From: Monomorium pharaonis
Lineage: Eukaryota > Arthropoda > Insecta > Hymenoptera > Formicidae
DNA: 64,000 bases
Assembly: GCF_013373865.1 (NCBI RefSeq)
Contig: NC_050471.1
Span: forward strand, 15,674,547-15,738,546
Direction of reading: 5' to 3'
Shown piece by piece: positions 50,488 to 61,124 of the stretch (positions are counted from its first letter, which is position 1; each line of letters opens with the position of its first letter). The notes under the pieces are model-generated. The model did no database searches. It saw nothing but the letters and a program-made list of their open reading frames with translations, and had not been told where the DNA came from. The position numbers were made by a program, and so were the translations under genes.

Positions 50488-50784
50488 CTGTAAAAATAAT
50501 GGATAATACACTAAAATTAATATATTTAAAAAATTACAAATATAAATTATAAATAATTATATTTATTTTAATCTGATTTATCTATTTTTCTATTATTCTT
50601 TGATTTACACTTGATAATTATTAGCAAATCTTTATGATCCACATAACCTCTATTACCTTATTACAATAATTATGAATTACAATAAATGTACAAAAAACTA
50701 AAAGTTAAAGAGATTAAAACAGATTAAAAATTGAAAATGGAAAATTATTAACCTATAACAAATAAAATTACATACCTTTTTGTG

Positions 50785-50902
50785 GAGTGAATTCCAGATG
50801 CGCACAGTAATAAACGGACACAGCAGGCTGAGTGAAACGGACACAGACCAAATGCGCACAGTTGCAAACCCATGTGCAGAGAATGCTTTGCGCACACACA
50901 CA

Positions 50903-50933
<31 letters not shown>

Positions 50934-51184
50934 GCGCGCGGGGGGGTGCAAGGGGGTCTTCGCCTCCTCTGCACCCATCCCGTCGGTAGAGGTGCCCGAA
51001 AAGTCGCAACCCATGTGGTAAGTCTGTTGGTTACTGTGTTCGTTTGGTTTGTGCGCATTTGGTCCGTGCGCATTTAGTCCGTACGCATTTGGTCCATGCG
51101 CATTTGGTCTGTGCGCATTTGGTCTGTGTCCGTTTCACTCAGCCTGCTGTATCCGTTTATTACTGTGCGCATCTGTGACGCTCT
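50785..51184. mobile_element. Foldback element FB3 at an exon edge
   Basis: 400 bp with a perfect 9 bp TSD, CTTTTTGTG (50776-50784 and 51185-51193). Its arms begin with the same AGATGCGCACAGTAATAAAC as FB2 and carry related units (GCGCATTTGGTCCGT, CGGACACAGACCAAA). The core is inverted relative to FB1 and FB2: GCAAACCCATGTGCAGAGAA, an (AC)n(GC)n tract, and a CTTGCACCC-type dyad. It sits exactly between exon 1 and the splice donor of the Myb/SANT-like gene. Confidence 0.92.
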
Positions 51185-51350
51185 CTTTTTGTGCATGTGC
51201 TGCATCTTCTGCAGATACTTTTAATGTGTAATTTATATCATTTTTATCTATAAGAGAAATCTCCATATTTTCTTCTTTTTCCATTATTGACTGTTTTTTC
51301 TCCTTAATTTTAATCCTTTGATTTATAACCTTTGAGTTCCGTGTGTACAT
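51185..51350 (-). CDS. Myb/SANT-like gene, exon 1 (truncated by FB3)
   Basis: The minus-strand frame includes MEKEENMEISLIDKNDINY (likely start Met at 51284; another possible at 51350) and ends AEDAAHAQK. Without FB3 the exon would end ...AAAAAG followed by GTATGTAA, a good donor now preserved after the second copy of the 9 bp repeat (50775 downward). The partial codon G joins AT of exon 2, keeping phase. FB3 adds 409 bp to the exon unless it is spliced out, so the present allele may be impaired. Confidence 0.6.
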
Positions 51351-51463
51351 ATAATCGCGATTCGAACTATTTGAAAAGAAAGTGTGGATTAATCAGCGTT
51401 GTTAACATCTGTTAGCATCTCCTGCCCTACCTCGGAAAAGATAGCGCGAAATAGCGCCAATAA

Positions 51464-51493
51464 TGACGTCACATTACTTCGGTCATGACGTCA
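51464..51493 (-). promoter_or_regulatory. Two CRE palindromes upstream of the Myb/SANT-like gene
   Basis: TGACGTCA at 51464-51471 and again at 51486-51493, 22 bp apart, about 115-210 bp before the possible start codons. CREB/ATF-type factors bind this site. There are further short repeats of ATAGCGC(C/G) nearby (51442-51560). Confidence 0.5.
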
Positions 51494-51560
51494 GCATTGT
51501 TTTCATAGCGCCGAAAAGCGTCTCCTCGAACAGATGCAAATTGCGCAAATAGCGCAAATA

Positions 51561-52111
51561 ATATTTCCATTTTAAGTACTCATCAATATCAAATCAAACA
51601 TTCCATGAAAAAAAAAATGATAAGAAACGATGAGAGAATTTGATGCGGCAAATATTATAATACACTTATAAAAAAAAATTATCAATTTGAAAATCAATCG
51701 TGAATTTATGGTAATTTTTTATCAATGTTTTCATCAAGGATTTATCAGTACGATACAATTCGATAAGAAACAAAGTTAGAAATGTATGATACTGTAAATA
51801 AGATATTTAAGAAAAAGAAATCTATTGTGAACGTACAAAAAACTTCTATTAATTTACTCATTCACAATTACTCATTCACGATAGAAATTAGATTATTTGT
51901 AGATTCCATAAGTTTCTATCGCCTTTCTCTCTTTCGACTTTCTTAATCACAGAAGTTTATTACGGTTTTAATTTGTCCTATCTTTGCTAACTCCTAGTTT
52001 TGTCAAGTAATCGCGAATATATGTAGCTGCCATCACTACGAGTGTAGGCGCGATGCAGCGAGAGGCGAAAACGGCGAAGCACAGGCAGCGGCGCCGCTTT
52101 TTCTTCTTCCC
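51561..52111. other. AT-rich, nothing identified
   Basis: No gene or repeat recognised apart from a mirrored TTACTCATTCAC pair near 51858. Confidence 0.3.
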
Positions 52112-52330
52112 CCGCCGCCGGCAGCCAATGCTCGACGCAGTGGGTCGCGCTACAGCTCGAGCGTCTCGGCTCTTCGCACGGCGCGCTCTCATTTATAGAA
52201 TTTGAAAAATTAATATCTCGATTATTGGTGGACCTAACCCAAGACAATATTGAACTTTTATGTTCATCTCGATCTCGTCTATCTTTCTATTACGGGATGA
52301 CTTCCGGTTACATTTCACCCTGTATATGCG
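52112..52330 (-). repeat. Dispersed repeat, copy 2
   Basis: Matches 756-984 with clear divergence: CGCCGCCGGCAGCCAATGCT, GGCGCGCTCTCATT, AATATTGAACTTTTATGTTC and a CCCTGTAT end. This copy shows a similar minus-strand start MRARRAKSRDARAVARPT. Confidence 0.6.
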
Positions 52331-53178
52331 TATTACATAATATTCATGAATATTGAGCGACAAAATTGGCTGCCGATAAATATTTATCGTGTATGGTGGG
52401 CTTCAAGTTCAAAATACATTAATATGCACTTTATTTATAATTCAAAATTATTTTTTATGAGAAATGTGACATACGTAATTTTATTCTGTATTATGTAATG
52501 CGAGTTGTTAACATATAATTTCATCATGTTATTATAGAGAGCGGTGATTCGTCGGAAGCACTGAAGACGCCACTTACGCTGTTTTGTACAAAGTAATTGT
52601 ATGTTTCTGCAAAATATACGATGCATATTATACAATGTATACAAACTGAAACCCTATCATTGACGTTCCAAAGATTGTGAGAAGTTTTAAGTGTACACAT
52701 ACATTTACATAAACAAAGTTTACACACAAGTTAAATATTTACATTTTTTAATATAATAAGATTAAAGTCAAGTAAAATAATAAGATAAAACAACTAAAAT
52801 AAAAAAAACTAAGATAAAATAAAATAATAAGATTAAACGTACATTACAATCTAAATAGTTTTTCTTAGTTACATCATTCGCAGGTTTCTGTCCTAGCTGT
52901 GCTCTGAAATGAATTACAACACTATAAGTTTTATGTATAACATTTTGCAATATGCATGTATATGTATACGTATATATGTGTTTAACATATAATCAAATGC
53001 AAAATAGGATACTAGTTTCTAGACATTATAACATGTCACTTTTTAAAAGTAAAAATAGTATAATCTTTATTTTACGAGAATTGCATTTAACACTTTTTAT
53101 CAATCAAATTCTGTTGCGTTTCCCTTCCCATATGTGTGAAATTTGTTCCATAAATGGATTTACGACAAAGCGCATATG
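52331..53178. other. AT-rich, nothing identified
   Basis: No convincing coding sequence, only short chance frames. Confidence 0.3.
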
Positions 53179-53382
53179 TTACAATACCTTCTTTCTATCG
53201 AATTCGTCTATTTTTGCAATGTCACTGCTGGTCAGACTGCAATCCGAAAGATCGTCCTCACGGGCCTGTTCCTGCTCGGCGATGTCTTCGTCCACTGTTT
53301 GGTAATCTTCGTAGTACAATTCCTCGTATGATTGCTGCTCGTCGTCGACCTTTATGGAGTCCTCAGTCTCATCCATAGTTTG
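53179..53382 (-). CDS. Short acidic protein or terminal exon, unknown
   Basis: From Met at 53382 (MDETEDSIKVDDEQQSYEEL) the frame is strongly acidic and ends ...DEFDRKKVL at 53179. A donor-like AAGAAGGTATTG overlaps the end, so this could be an exon whose protein continues elsewhere. No domain recognised. It lies downstream of the 54023-54282 exon on the same strand but the connection is unproven. Confidence 0.4.
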   Translation of the reverse strand, partial: QTMDETEDSIKVDDEQQSYEELYYEDYQTVDEDIAEQEQAREDDLSDCSLTSSDIAKIDEFDRKKVL

Positions 53383-53417
53383 AATAAAAGAATAGAAATT
53401 ATTAAAGTATTTTATTT

Positions 53418-53933
53418 TAATTATAGAAATAAGAGCTCTGGACCACAACTGGATGTGTGTGTTGATGTTCTTTTTATTCAATAAATAATTTTTTTCCAAA
53501 CGTTTCGGTCTTAATTAGATCATGTTCAGTGTGACAGAATAAATATATTTAATTACGTAGTTATTATATAAAAATTATATGCTAGTTTTCCATATCCAGG
53601 TCGAATAAGAAGAGTGGTGGTATGTCATTTACTTTATGTTAGACATCGGCAAACAATTAGAGGAGTGCCCTAAGTGGCACTCCTCAAAATCGAGCTGAAA
53701 TGTGCAGATAAATTCAAACATTAGTGTAAACACCATTATTTTTCATTCTTCTTGTTCGATCTGGATATGGAATATAATTTTTATATAATGACTATGTAAT
53801 TAAATATATTTATTCTTTTACACTGAAGATAATCTAATTAAGACCGAAACGTTTGGAAAAAACTTATTTATAACAAAGAGAACATCAACACTGACATCTA
53901 ATTGTGATTGAAAGCTCTTATTTCTACAATTGA
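53418..53933. mobile_element. Foldback/MITE-like repeat with 190 bp inverted arms
   Basis: Sequence from about 53418-53612 is repeated inverted at about 53740-53933 with moderate divergence; both contain CCAAACGTTTCGGTCTTAAT and TATATAAAAATTATAT. The spacer includes a perfect 10 bp stem, GAGGAGTGCC/GGCACTCCTC, around CTAAGT (53659-53684). No gene. Confidence 0.7.
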
Positions 53934-54022
53934 TTTTTTAATTTTTTGAACTAATTTTTAGTATTTTATTTCATTATAAATGAAACTAAATTAAAAAGTG
54001 TTGTTTTGCGTGAACTTACAAA

Positions 54023-54282
54023 ATCAGTATTTTCAAGATCAGCATGTGAAACTTCATCATCTCTGATGAGGATAGCGTTTTCCAATCGACGTCTTTGAGG
54101 AGGTTGAACATTTTCGTCAGCGTCGTTAATGTCGAGGTCTCTTTGACGTCGCCGGTTATTTGCGTTTGCGGCTAAATATTTTATCCGTCGCTCTTTTGTA
54201 CTCTTCAGAGCTCGGCTTATGGCATCCCCAAACTCTTTATTATCGGGTCTCCGATAATTCGGGTTCTGTGCCATAGCATCTG
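54023..54282 (-). CDS. Internal exon of a minus-strand gene
   Basis: Bounded by an acceptor TATTTTTTACAG (ending at 54283 on the minus strand) and a donor ATTTTGTAAGT at about 54022. The open phase reads DAMAQNPNYRRPDNKEFGDA, then a basic region (KSTKERRIKYLAANANNRRRQRD) and an acidic end. Length and flanks make a real exon likely. The arrangement after the transposase-like gene and exons at 55.4-55.9 kb suggests one multi-exon transcription unit, interrupted in its intron by the solo LTR. A DUF4806-like C-terminal module is a weak possibility. Confidence 0.5.
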
Positions 54283-54328
54283 TAAAAAATATCATAAATT
54301 AAGTAAGTACATGAAAACAGCAAAAAAT

Positions 54329-55182
54329 TGTAACGGTTCACCTTTCCCGATCGCCTCGGACAGGCTCGCCGGATTCCAGGATTCGGGAGAAGGGGGAAAC
54401 CAACTTGCGTATACCGATATCAGATTAACAGTCCTTTATTATAATGCTTATTCTATCTTACATATTCCTTATGCTACCTTATGTACTACTTATGCTATGC
54501 GGGTATATACAGTAATGTACAGCTTAACCTAATGTCGTCGGTCGGACGGGAGCGCGCTTGTGCGCAGCACCTGAAACGCGGTCGCGAACCGTGGTCGCCG
54601 GCAAGAACCGGCGGGCAGGGCGGCCAAGTAACCGGCCCCGTTGAGGATGACAGGGATGGCCGAATGCCGGCAAGAACCGGGCAGCAGAACGGCCAGGTGG
54701 CCTGCTCCGTCGGCGGATACAAGGATAGCCGAATGCCGGCAAGAACCGGGCGGCAGAACGGCCAGGTGGCCTGCTCCGTCGGCGGATACAAGGATGGCCG
54801 AATGCCGGCAAGAACCGGGCGGCAGAACGGCCAGGTGGCCTGCTCCGTCGGCGCAACAAGGATAGCCGAATGCCGGCAAGAACCGGGCGGCAGAGCGACC
54901 AGGTGGCCTGCTCCCTCGGCGGACACAAGGATAGTCGAATGCCGGCGAGAACCGGGCGTCGGAGTGGTCCGGAGACCTACTCAGTCGACAGGACGGGACT
55001 GGTGCTCGATTCCGATCGAGCTCGGCTTTTATACCCGTCGGGGCGATCCCCACGCGCTCCCAGCAGCGTGGTGGGATCGGTTCCCGACGGGGGATACTAG
55101 ACTTTCGGGAGGGGCGTCCGTAGACGCCGAGTCCCGTGGTGGGGCGGATGGTCGGCCCGGGACTTAGTGACGAATTGTCACA
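54329..55182 (-). repeat. Solo LTR with an internal 69 bp minisatellite
   Basis: 854 bp beginning TGTAACGG and ending TTGTCACA, with AAAT duplicated at both sides (54325-54328 and 55183-55186). On the minus strand it has TATAAAAG (55026-55033) and AATAAA (54435-54440), so it reads leftward. No internal retroelement sequence is attached: it is a recombined solo LTR. It lies in an intron of the minus-strand gene. Family not recognised; the TGTAAC end resembles A and F. Confidence 0.85.
54601..55005. repeat. 69 bp minisatellite, about six units
   Basis: GCAAGAACCGG-type starts recur at 54601, 54670, 54739, 54808, 54876 and 54945. Because 69 is a multiple of three, several frames stay open through the array, producing false repetitive ORFs on both strands. 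Confidence 0.92.
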
Positions 55183-55452
55183 AAATAATACACAAGAAAA
55201 TTAATTGAACCTTTACATGCTTCTGCAAACTGCGTTCCTTTCAAGATATGTTGGTTTTTGGTCCCTAGCCAGGTAATCCTAGAAGAGATATCTTCCTTCT
55301 CGCTAAAGGCACATTAAAAAAAATGTCCTGCGGAATCGATCGGGTTCATACCACCTAAATAAAAAAAAATGACTGACCTGAAAATAATATTAAATATTAG
55401 TAAAAAAAAGGCATATAGGTTAATAATGTCCATTCAACAATAAAAATGATAT

Positions 55453-55598
55453 TTACCACATTGTCGTAAGTCTGTTGGTCCACGTCCTTAAAATTAATAA
55501 GGTCTTCGAGCACAGAAAAAGGGAAGCATTTCGGTGGTTGTCTTATTCGTGTAGGGCGACCCTTTCTTTGGATGTCTTTCAATATTACTTTAATCCGG
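55453..55598 (-). CDS. Predicted exon
   Basis: After acceptor TTTTATTTTAG the phase reads RIKVILKDIQRKGRPTRIRQ and continues PPKCFPFSVLEDLINFKDVDQ, ending at a donor AATGTGGTAAATATC. Protein-like and flanked by plausible splice sites. Likely the same gene as 54023-54282. Confidence 0.45.
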
Positions 55599-55656
55599 CT
55601 AAAATAAAAACTCGTTAATTTTATAACGTTTTTTGTGCCATAGAATGAGATGCTTA

Positions 55657-55701
55657 CTTTTGATTATTTTCCATTCGATCTAACTGAGCTTGAAACTTCC
55701 T
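55657..55701 (-). CDS. Predicted micro-exon
   Basis: A TTTTTTTCTAG acceptor and an AAAAGTAAGC donor border 45 bases encoding KFQAQLDRMENNQ, a helical segment. Short, so low certainty by itself, but both sites are strong. Confidence 0.4.
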
Positions 55702-55815
55702 AGAAAAAAAGTCAACATTATAAACATTAGAATAATAATAAAACACATAATATTTTATTAATATTCTAATGCTTTTATTAAATTCATTAAAAGCAATATT
55801 ATTACCTAACCGATC

Positions 55816-55879
55816 AAAATTGATCGGTTGCCCTCGTGAGATCCACTCCACCTTCTTTCTTTCCCTTTTTTTGTTGACT
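55816..55879 (-). CDS. Predicted exon beginning MSQQKKGKK or in an alternative frame
   Basis: Acceptor CATTTTTTTTTTAG precedes ATGAGTCAAC; a donor-like GTTAGG/GTAATA follows. Basic sequence. The phase that joins the next exon is not settled. Confidence 0.35.
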
Positions 55880-55932
55880 CATCTAAAAAAAAATGAAGTG
55901 GTTGTTTGGGAAAACATTGATGCATGAAACAA

Positions 55933-58102
55933 TTAATTATTTGCAGATAAAAAAGAAACAACGACAAAAACTTCAGGAATTGGAAGATCAACATCATTGG
56001 CAGACTCAACTAGCCAATACGGCATACGAAAGCATTTTCCATGGATTCTTGAGAGCTGAATCAAATTTAATTCATATGATAAGGATGAACAACAAAATAT
56101 GCCAGTAGAACTTGAAGGAACGAGTATGTCAGTGAGAGACTCAACTCTAGAAAAAACATTTGCCAGTAACCAATACTCATCGTTTAAACATACGATATTT
56201 CGAACAACACAAATCGACAAATCTGTGAGAATAATGGTATTGTCTTGATCATTAATACCGATACAAAAATCAGGAGTTTTGTACATCAAAAATTGTAAAA
56301 CATTTACAGACATTTGAGGAAGTAAGGGACCATTTTTGTATCTACCGGAGAGTTTGATTGAAGCATCATCATTTTTCCTACTCGCATTTTGTCGATGAAA
56401 TTCTATGCGTCGATTAGCAATTTGCTGCAGATGCTGATGAGGTTTCCTACAACACCGACGAAAATAGGTTATATTATTTTTATAAGGAAAAGTGGAGAAA
56501 GAGTCTAGTGGACCGAAACGTTCTACATCTTCGGCAAGATGCAAAAGAGAATGAGTATTATACGTCATAAAATCAAGCCCATAAATATTTTCAGCATTAT
56601 TAATAAAAATGCATAATGCTGAACGAGCTAAGGACAAATCCGAGTCTGAGATGACAAGTCTATATAAAATGCGAATACTCAGATTTAGAAGCATAAAATG
56701 CGAATACACCAATGGATGGACAATGCCTGCAAAAACTGCCGGACCACTATAACATAAAATTTGCCGTTGCTTAGTGGCTTTGAATTTTTTAAACTTGACA
56801 ATTGAAGTAGGTTTTCGTGAAAATTCACGAGAACACCAATTCTTTACTGTTTCTAAATGATTAGAAAGCAATTTTGTAAGGAGTCAGTTTTACGAAAGAA
56901 GAATATTTATCCTCGATGAGGCCGGATTCAATTTTCTCCATAACACCTAATAAGACTGGATGCATATATTCATAAGGCATCTGAGTTAGAATTTGTATTG
57001 GAAGACGAGAAAGAGAACAATTACCTTCTTTATGATGTTCGCCAATGAGACATTGAGTATATTCTTCAACAATTCTAGGTCTATGATTTACTCCACGTAA
57101 AGCCATAATGCCCGGACGCACATATTCACCTACTATCCAACATTTTGAACATGGTACTCGTGCATTGTGTGCTGTGTGATTCAACATTAATGCACGAGCA
57201 GGTGTATCTGTAATGAAACATTTAAACTAAATCGTTTTTTCTCACACCATTAAATTCAATTCCATTGTCTAAGGTTTGAAGAACTTCAGAGACAAAACGT
57301 TCGAAAAAATCTGAAGGATCTTTAGGTTTACTTGAACCTTTCCAAATACCTACGATTTCTGGCTTAGATTTAGGAATATTCGCTATTTTAATCTGAATTG
57401 GCCACATTTGAATTTTATCGAAATTATCCAAAGTCGCTCCATCAGTGTTAAAATCAATTAAAAGATGTTCTGGGATTTGCATAGCAGGAGTTTTATGAAG
57501 AATGAAAAGAAGACTTGCTGCAAATCCTAAGTGAAGATATTCGCCTCCAGATACTTGTTGAAGTTCACAATGTGTTCGAGGAGTTTGAAAAAGTGATCTA
57601 ACATTAGTGTTCACATTAGAAAAGCAACCATGAGACCTGAGAACTTTTAAAATTGCATTTCCCTGCATGTGGTACATATTGGTAGATGAAAAAACTTTAG
57701 CAAGCTTAGATTTAAAATGTTGTAAAGTATCACAAGCTTCAAACTCTTTTTCTTCATCCATTTGCATTCTATCTGCATCGGTATCTGAGCCAACTATGTC
57801 TTTATCATCAGATACTTCAGAAAATGAATCATTAATAAACATTTCATTATTAATCGAACTTATATTGGCATTATCCCGAACATTCAATATCGAACATGCC
57901 TCGAAAATACTTCAACATCACTATCTATATCATTTTCAACTTCAGAACATTCAATACAGTTATCTTTATTTGTCGCTGAAAGAGTAGCCTCAAGACGAGA
58001 ACGTTGGCGTTTGAATAAATCATGAATGACTTTTTTACTTTTTTTTTTTTCATTATTTTCCCTTCTTTTGATCGAAATTAACGGCCCAGAACTGCACGAC
58101 AT
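55933..58102 (-). pseudogene. Transposase-family gene, fragmented by frameshifts
   Basis: Four consecutive minus-strand frames make one protein-like sequence: 58102-57884 (basic/acidic N-terminus), 57887-57222 (residues IDFNTDGATLDNFDKIQMWP, then WKGSSKPKDPSDFFERFVSE), 57187-56861 (PCSKCW zinc pair, EYTQCLIGEHH, QMPYEYMHPVLLGVMEK) and 56871-55933 (NWCSREFSRKPTSIVKF, YNTHSLLHLAEDVERFGPLD, FPYKNNITYFRRCCRKP). This is the widespread transposase-domain protein family seen in many animal genomes, probably CACTA (EnSpm)-related. One-base phase changes near 57886, 57230 and 56868 break it, with no plausible intron at these points. Sequence errors cannot be excluded. Confidence 0.7.
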
Positions 58103-59640
58103 GGTCGTGCACCTATTTTCATCCTACTTAACACACTTGCAAACAAAAATTGAAATAAAATTAAAAAACTACTTCACAAGCAAAAAAATGAAAAAGGAAA
58201 ACAGTTCTTAATTCAGAAATAATAATTAAAGATGACAAGGAAATCACACACAATATAAATACTTGGAATGAATGAAGTAATAGAGAAAAGAATGATGATT
58301 GTATCAAAAGACAAAACAAAAAGACACAATTAATAAAACCAGCAATTACTTATATATTAATAAAATAAAAAAATAATTTATTCAAGAAAAACAAATATTA
58401 ATGGAAGCGATTCTTTGTTACGGTTTAACTATGTAAATATCAAAAAATCTTTTTTACCAATTAAATGTTTTATCGCATAAACAATGTATTGTATACAATT
58501 GTAATATTTTAATAAAAAAGGTGAAAACAAGAATAAAAGGACATTCTCATTATTAAGAAAATTATTTTGAAGTATTTAACACAGTAAAAAATGATAGTCA
58601 ATCATAAAAAGAAATAAGTACATGTTAGGGAAAACTTACGATGTAGAAGTAAAAGTACACTTCTTTCAACTGTGTGATTGAATATATTTCTTTTGTTACT
58701 ATCTGTGACAATGTTTCCCTGTCCCTTCCTTACGAGCGACTATTCCCTCCACGTAGTTACTCGTCCTTGCGCCGCCGCGTCCTTCCGGTGCGACTGCGCC
58801 TTCTCCCCTCCTCGCACGGCCGACCCGGGTGCGCACGGGCCCTGAGTCCCGGAAATTCCTAACATACACAATGTAAACAGTGTTAAAAAATGCAAACAAA
58901 ATATAAATAAATAAGATGTTAGTTGACATTTTATAACAAATTAGTCAAGTTTATGTTATACTATTACTGTGATTTAAATGTTAAAATGCAGTAACAAACC
59001 AAAAAAGTGTATTTGCTTTTAACATCCAGGGATAAAAATCATACGGAAATACTCTCACAATTAAGATTCTTCTTCCTCTTATGATTCTTCAATACTTACG
59101 GCAAATATTTATCAATTATGATAAGAAAATACAATTAAATATAATGAAATTCTATTTAAAAAATTATGCACAAATGTTGCACATTTTTAGATATATGATA
59201 TGTAAGTTGGTTACAAATTAGTATAACTTTCACTCTGGGGATAAATAGATTATTGAAACAGATTATATTATTACAGTTAGAATACTTACCGCAGAAAAAA
59301 TTTCGCAAAGATCTCAGAAGTAAGTTGATCGCAAAAATTTCAGAAATAAGTTGTGTGCATACGTTCACACACCTCTGTTCTTCTTTACAAAGTATTGAAA
59401 ACAAAAACGCATCGTATTTGGCGGCAATAACATTGCCCTCAGTGAGGGCAACATGACGGCATAGTGAACGTACGCCGTGCTGCTACCTTCATTACACGGC
59501 GTGCGTTCAGGTGTTGTCATCGCGCAGACACTACGTACGCTTTTACGCAGTGAAAACACAGTGGCAGCATAGGGACTGCACGTAGTGACAGCACTGCGTG
59601 CCTTGTCCGTGCGTGGCACGTTTGGCTATCTTTTTTTTTT
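58103..59640. other. Mostly AT-rich, no gene recognised
   Basis: A GC-rich patch at 58690-58850 and another block at 59400-59625 ending in a T run (possible SINE-like sequence on the minus strand) stand out. A donor-like GTAAGT on the minus strand near 58636 might belong to a 5' exon of the transposase-like gene. Confidence 0.3.
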
Positions 59641-60655
59641 GTTTTACTCTTAAGGTGGGAATGCGTTTACGCATACCCTTGCCGCCCATGACTCACGGGC
59701 GAGGGTTATGTGGGACTCACGGGTTTGTGAGCGGGGAGGCTAGTCTTTCCCGTTCACGTGCAATACCCGTACTACCCACTAAACCTACCTCGGGTGGCCA
59801 AGTCTGCGTGTTGTGAGGGGCCCCCCCCAGGAATCGCTGTCCAGCATGCTGCCGGTGGACCCCCCCCCCGTGCTGGCGCGCCATTGGGCGACGCGAGTCG
59901 CTTTGAGGGAGCGAGGCGGGTGTCTCCGTTTACTGGAGGGCCCCGCTTCCCCGGTCGGTCCGTTGGTTTAGACCGACCCGGCCCTTACGCTGATGGGGGG
60001 GGGTCTCGCTGCTCGTCTCTCCTCCGCCACCATCACCAACCTCCCCCTTTCCGCTTTTATGCGCGGAGGGGAGGGACGGGGAACTGGTGCTGAGCGTCTC
60101 CCGGGCTACAGCGCTCGTCGGAGGGAGCAAAGGGCAGGGACAAACAGTGCCCCCGAACAATCCCCGTCACCACCTGACAGCCCGCGCTGCAACTCGAGCA
60201 GAGAAAAGAAGGAAGAGGTTTTGGGCCCGTTTTTCTCAGGGCCGAGCCCCCTCCCCCCGCGGGTGAATGTTTGCGGGGGGAGGTCCCGGAGGGAGGGAGG
60301 GCCGCGTTACACAAGCGACCCCGATCGTCCCTTTGGGCTAGCCTCCCCCCTCGCGCTTCCTGGGCGCGTCGTCATCGACGACGACGCGCCTGCACCTCTT
60401 TCTCCTCTCCCGTTGTCCGGGGGACGCCCCCGCCTTTCTCCCACCGCTGCCCGCCGTCGGCCCGAATGAGACCGCGGCAGCGGCAACCGGGGAGCGGGGG
60501 CATGAGAGCCCGATCGCATTCCTCGCCCCCCCCCCCCCCCCGATCCGGCGGGCGACCACGACGCCGGCGAGAGAGTGCACCCGCTACACCGGCGGCGGCG
60601 GCACCTATATCCAGGGGAGGAGACCCGCGGAGTCCCCCCCTCACCTCTTCTTCTT
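59640..60655. other. GC-rich island, origin unknown
   Basis: About 1 kb of strongly GC-rich sequence with C and G runs (59823, 59863, 59995, 60529) inside AT-rich DNA. Open frames on both strands are long because stop codons are rare at this composition; none shows a domain. It could be the 5' untranslated part of a non-LTR retrotransposon or a CpG-like promoter region. Confidence 0.4.
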
Positions 60656-60722
60656 AGATACGTGGGCACGTGATGTACCAGCGCTCGTGGGGCTTCGCCT
60701 TCCTCCCGCACCTCCCTTCCGT

Positions 60723-60786
<64 letters not shown>

Positions 60787-60830
60787 ACAAAGCATTTTCT
60801 GCATCAAATTGATTTGCAACTATAAAATAT
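60656..60830 (+). mobile_element. FB4: isolated foldback-family core with (TG)n
   Basis: GGGGCTTCGCCTTCC, a TCCCGCACCTCCC block, a long (TG)n tract (60721-60784) and ACAAAGCATTTTCTGCATCA match the cores of FB1-FB3 in order. No tandem-repeat arms are seen around it, so it is a truncated or armless copy. Confidence 0.6.
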
Positions 60831-61124
60831 GTATAAAAAAGAAAAATTTTATAATAAACATTTTCTACGTATTTTTATGTCTAAGTTTGCCAAATATAAA
60901 AAAAATTATGATAAATATTTATGGAAATATTAAAAATAAATATTTAAACTTTTATAATCCAAAAATATAAAAAATATTTCGAGTTTATATATCATAAATA
61001 TGTAATGACCTGACTCTTGCTACGGATAAGCTCGAGTGGTTCGAAGGGAAAAGAAATAATTGCGGATAACGATTTGCTTTTAACGTAATAGATGACACAT
61101 TTATTCTTTATCACGATATATATT
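60831..61124. other. AT-rich, nothing identified
   Basis: No gene; flank of LTR F2. Confidence 0.3.

Noticed and set aside
54481..55167. 228-residue frame with 23-residue repeats
   Set aside because: Created by the 69 bp minisatellite in a solo LTR.
59990..60820. Several 80-170-residue frames in the GC-rich island
   Set aside because: Both strands and several frames are open at once, as expected from composition; no domain seen.
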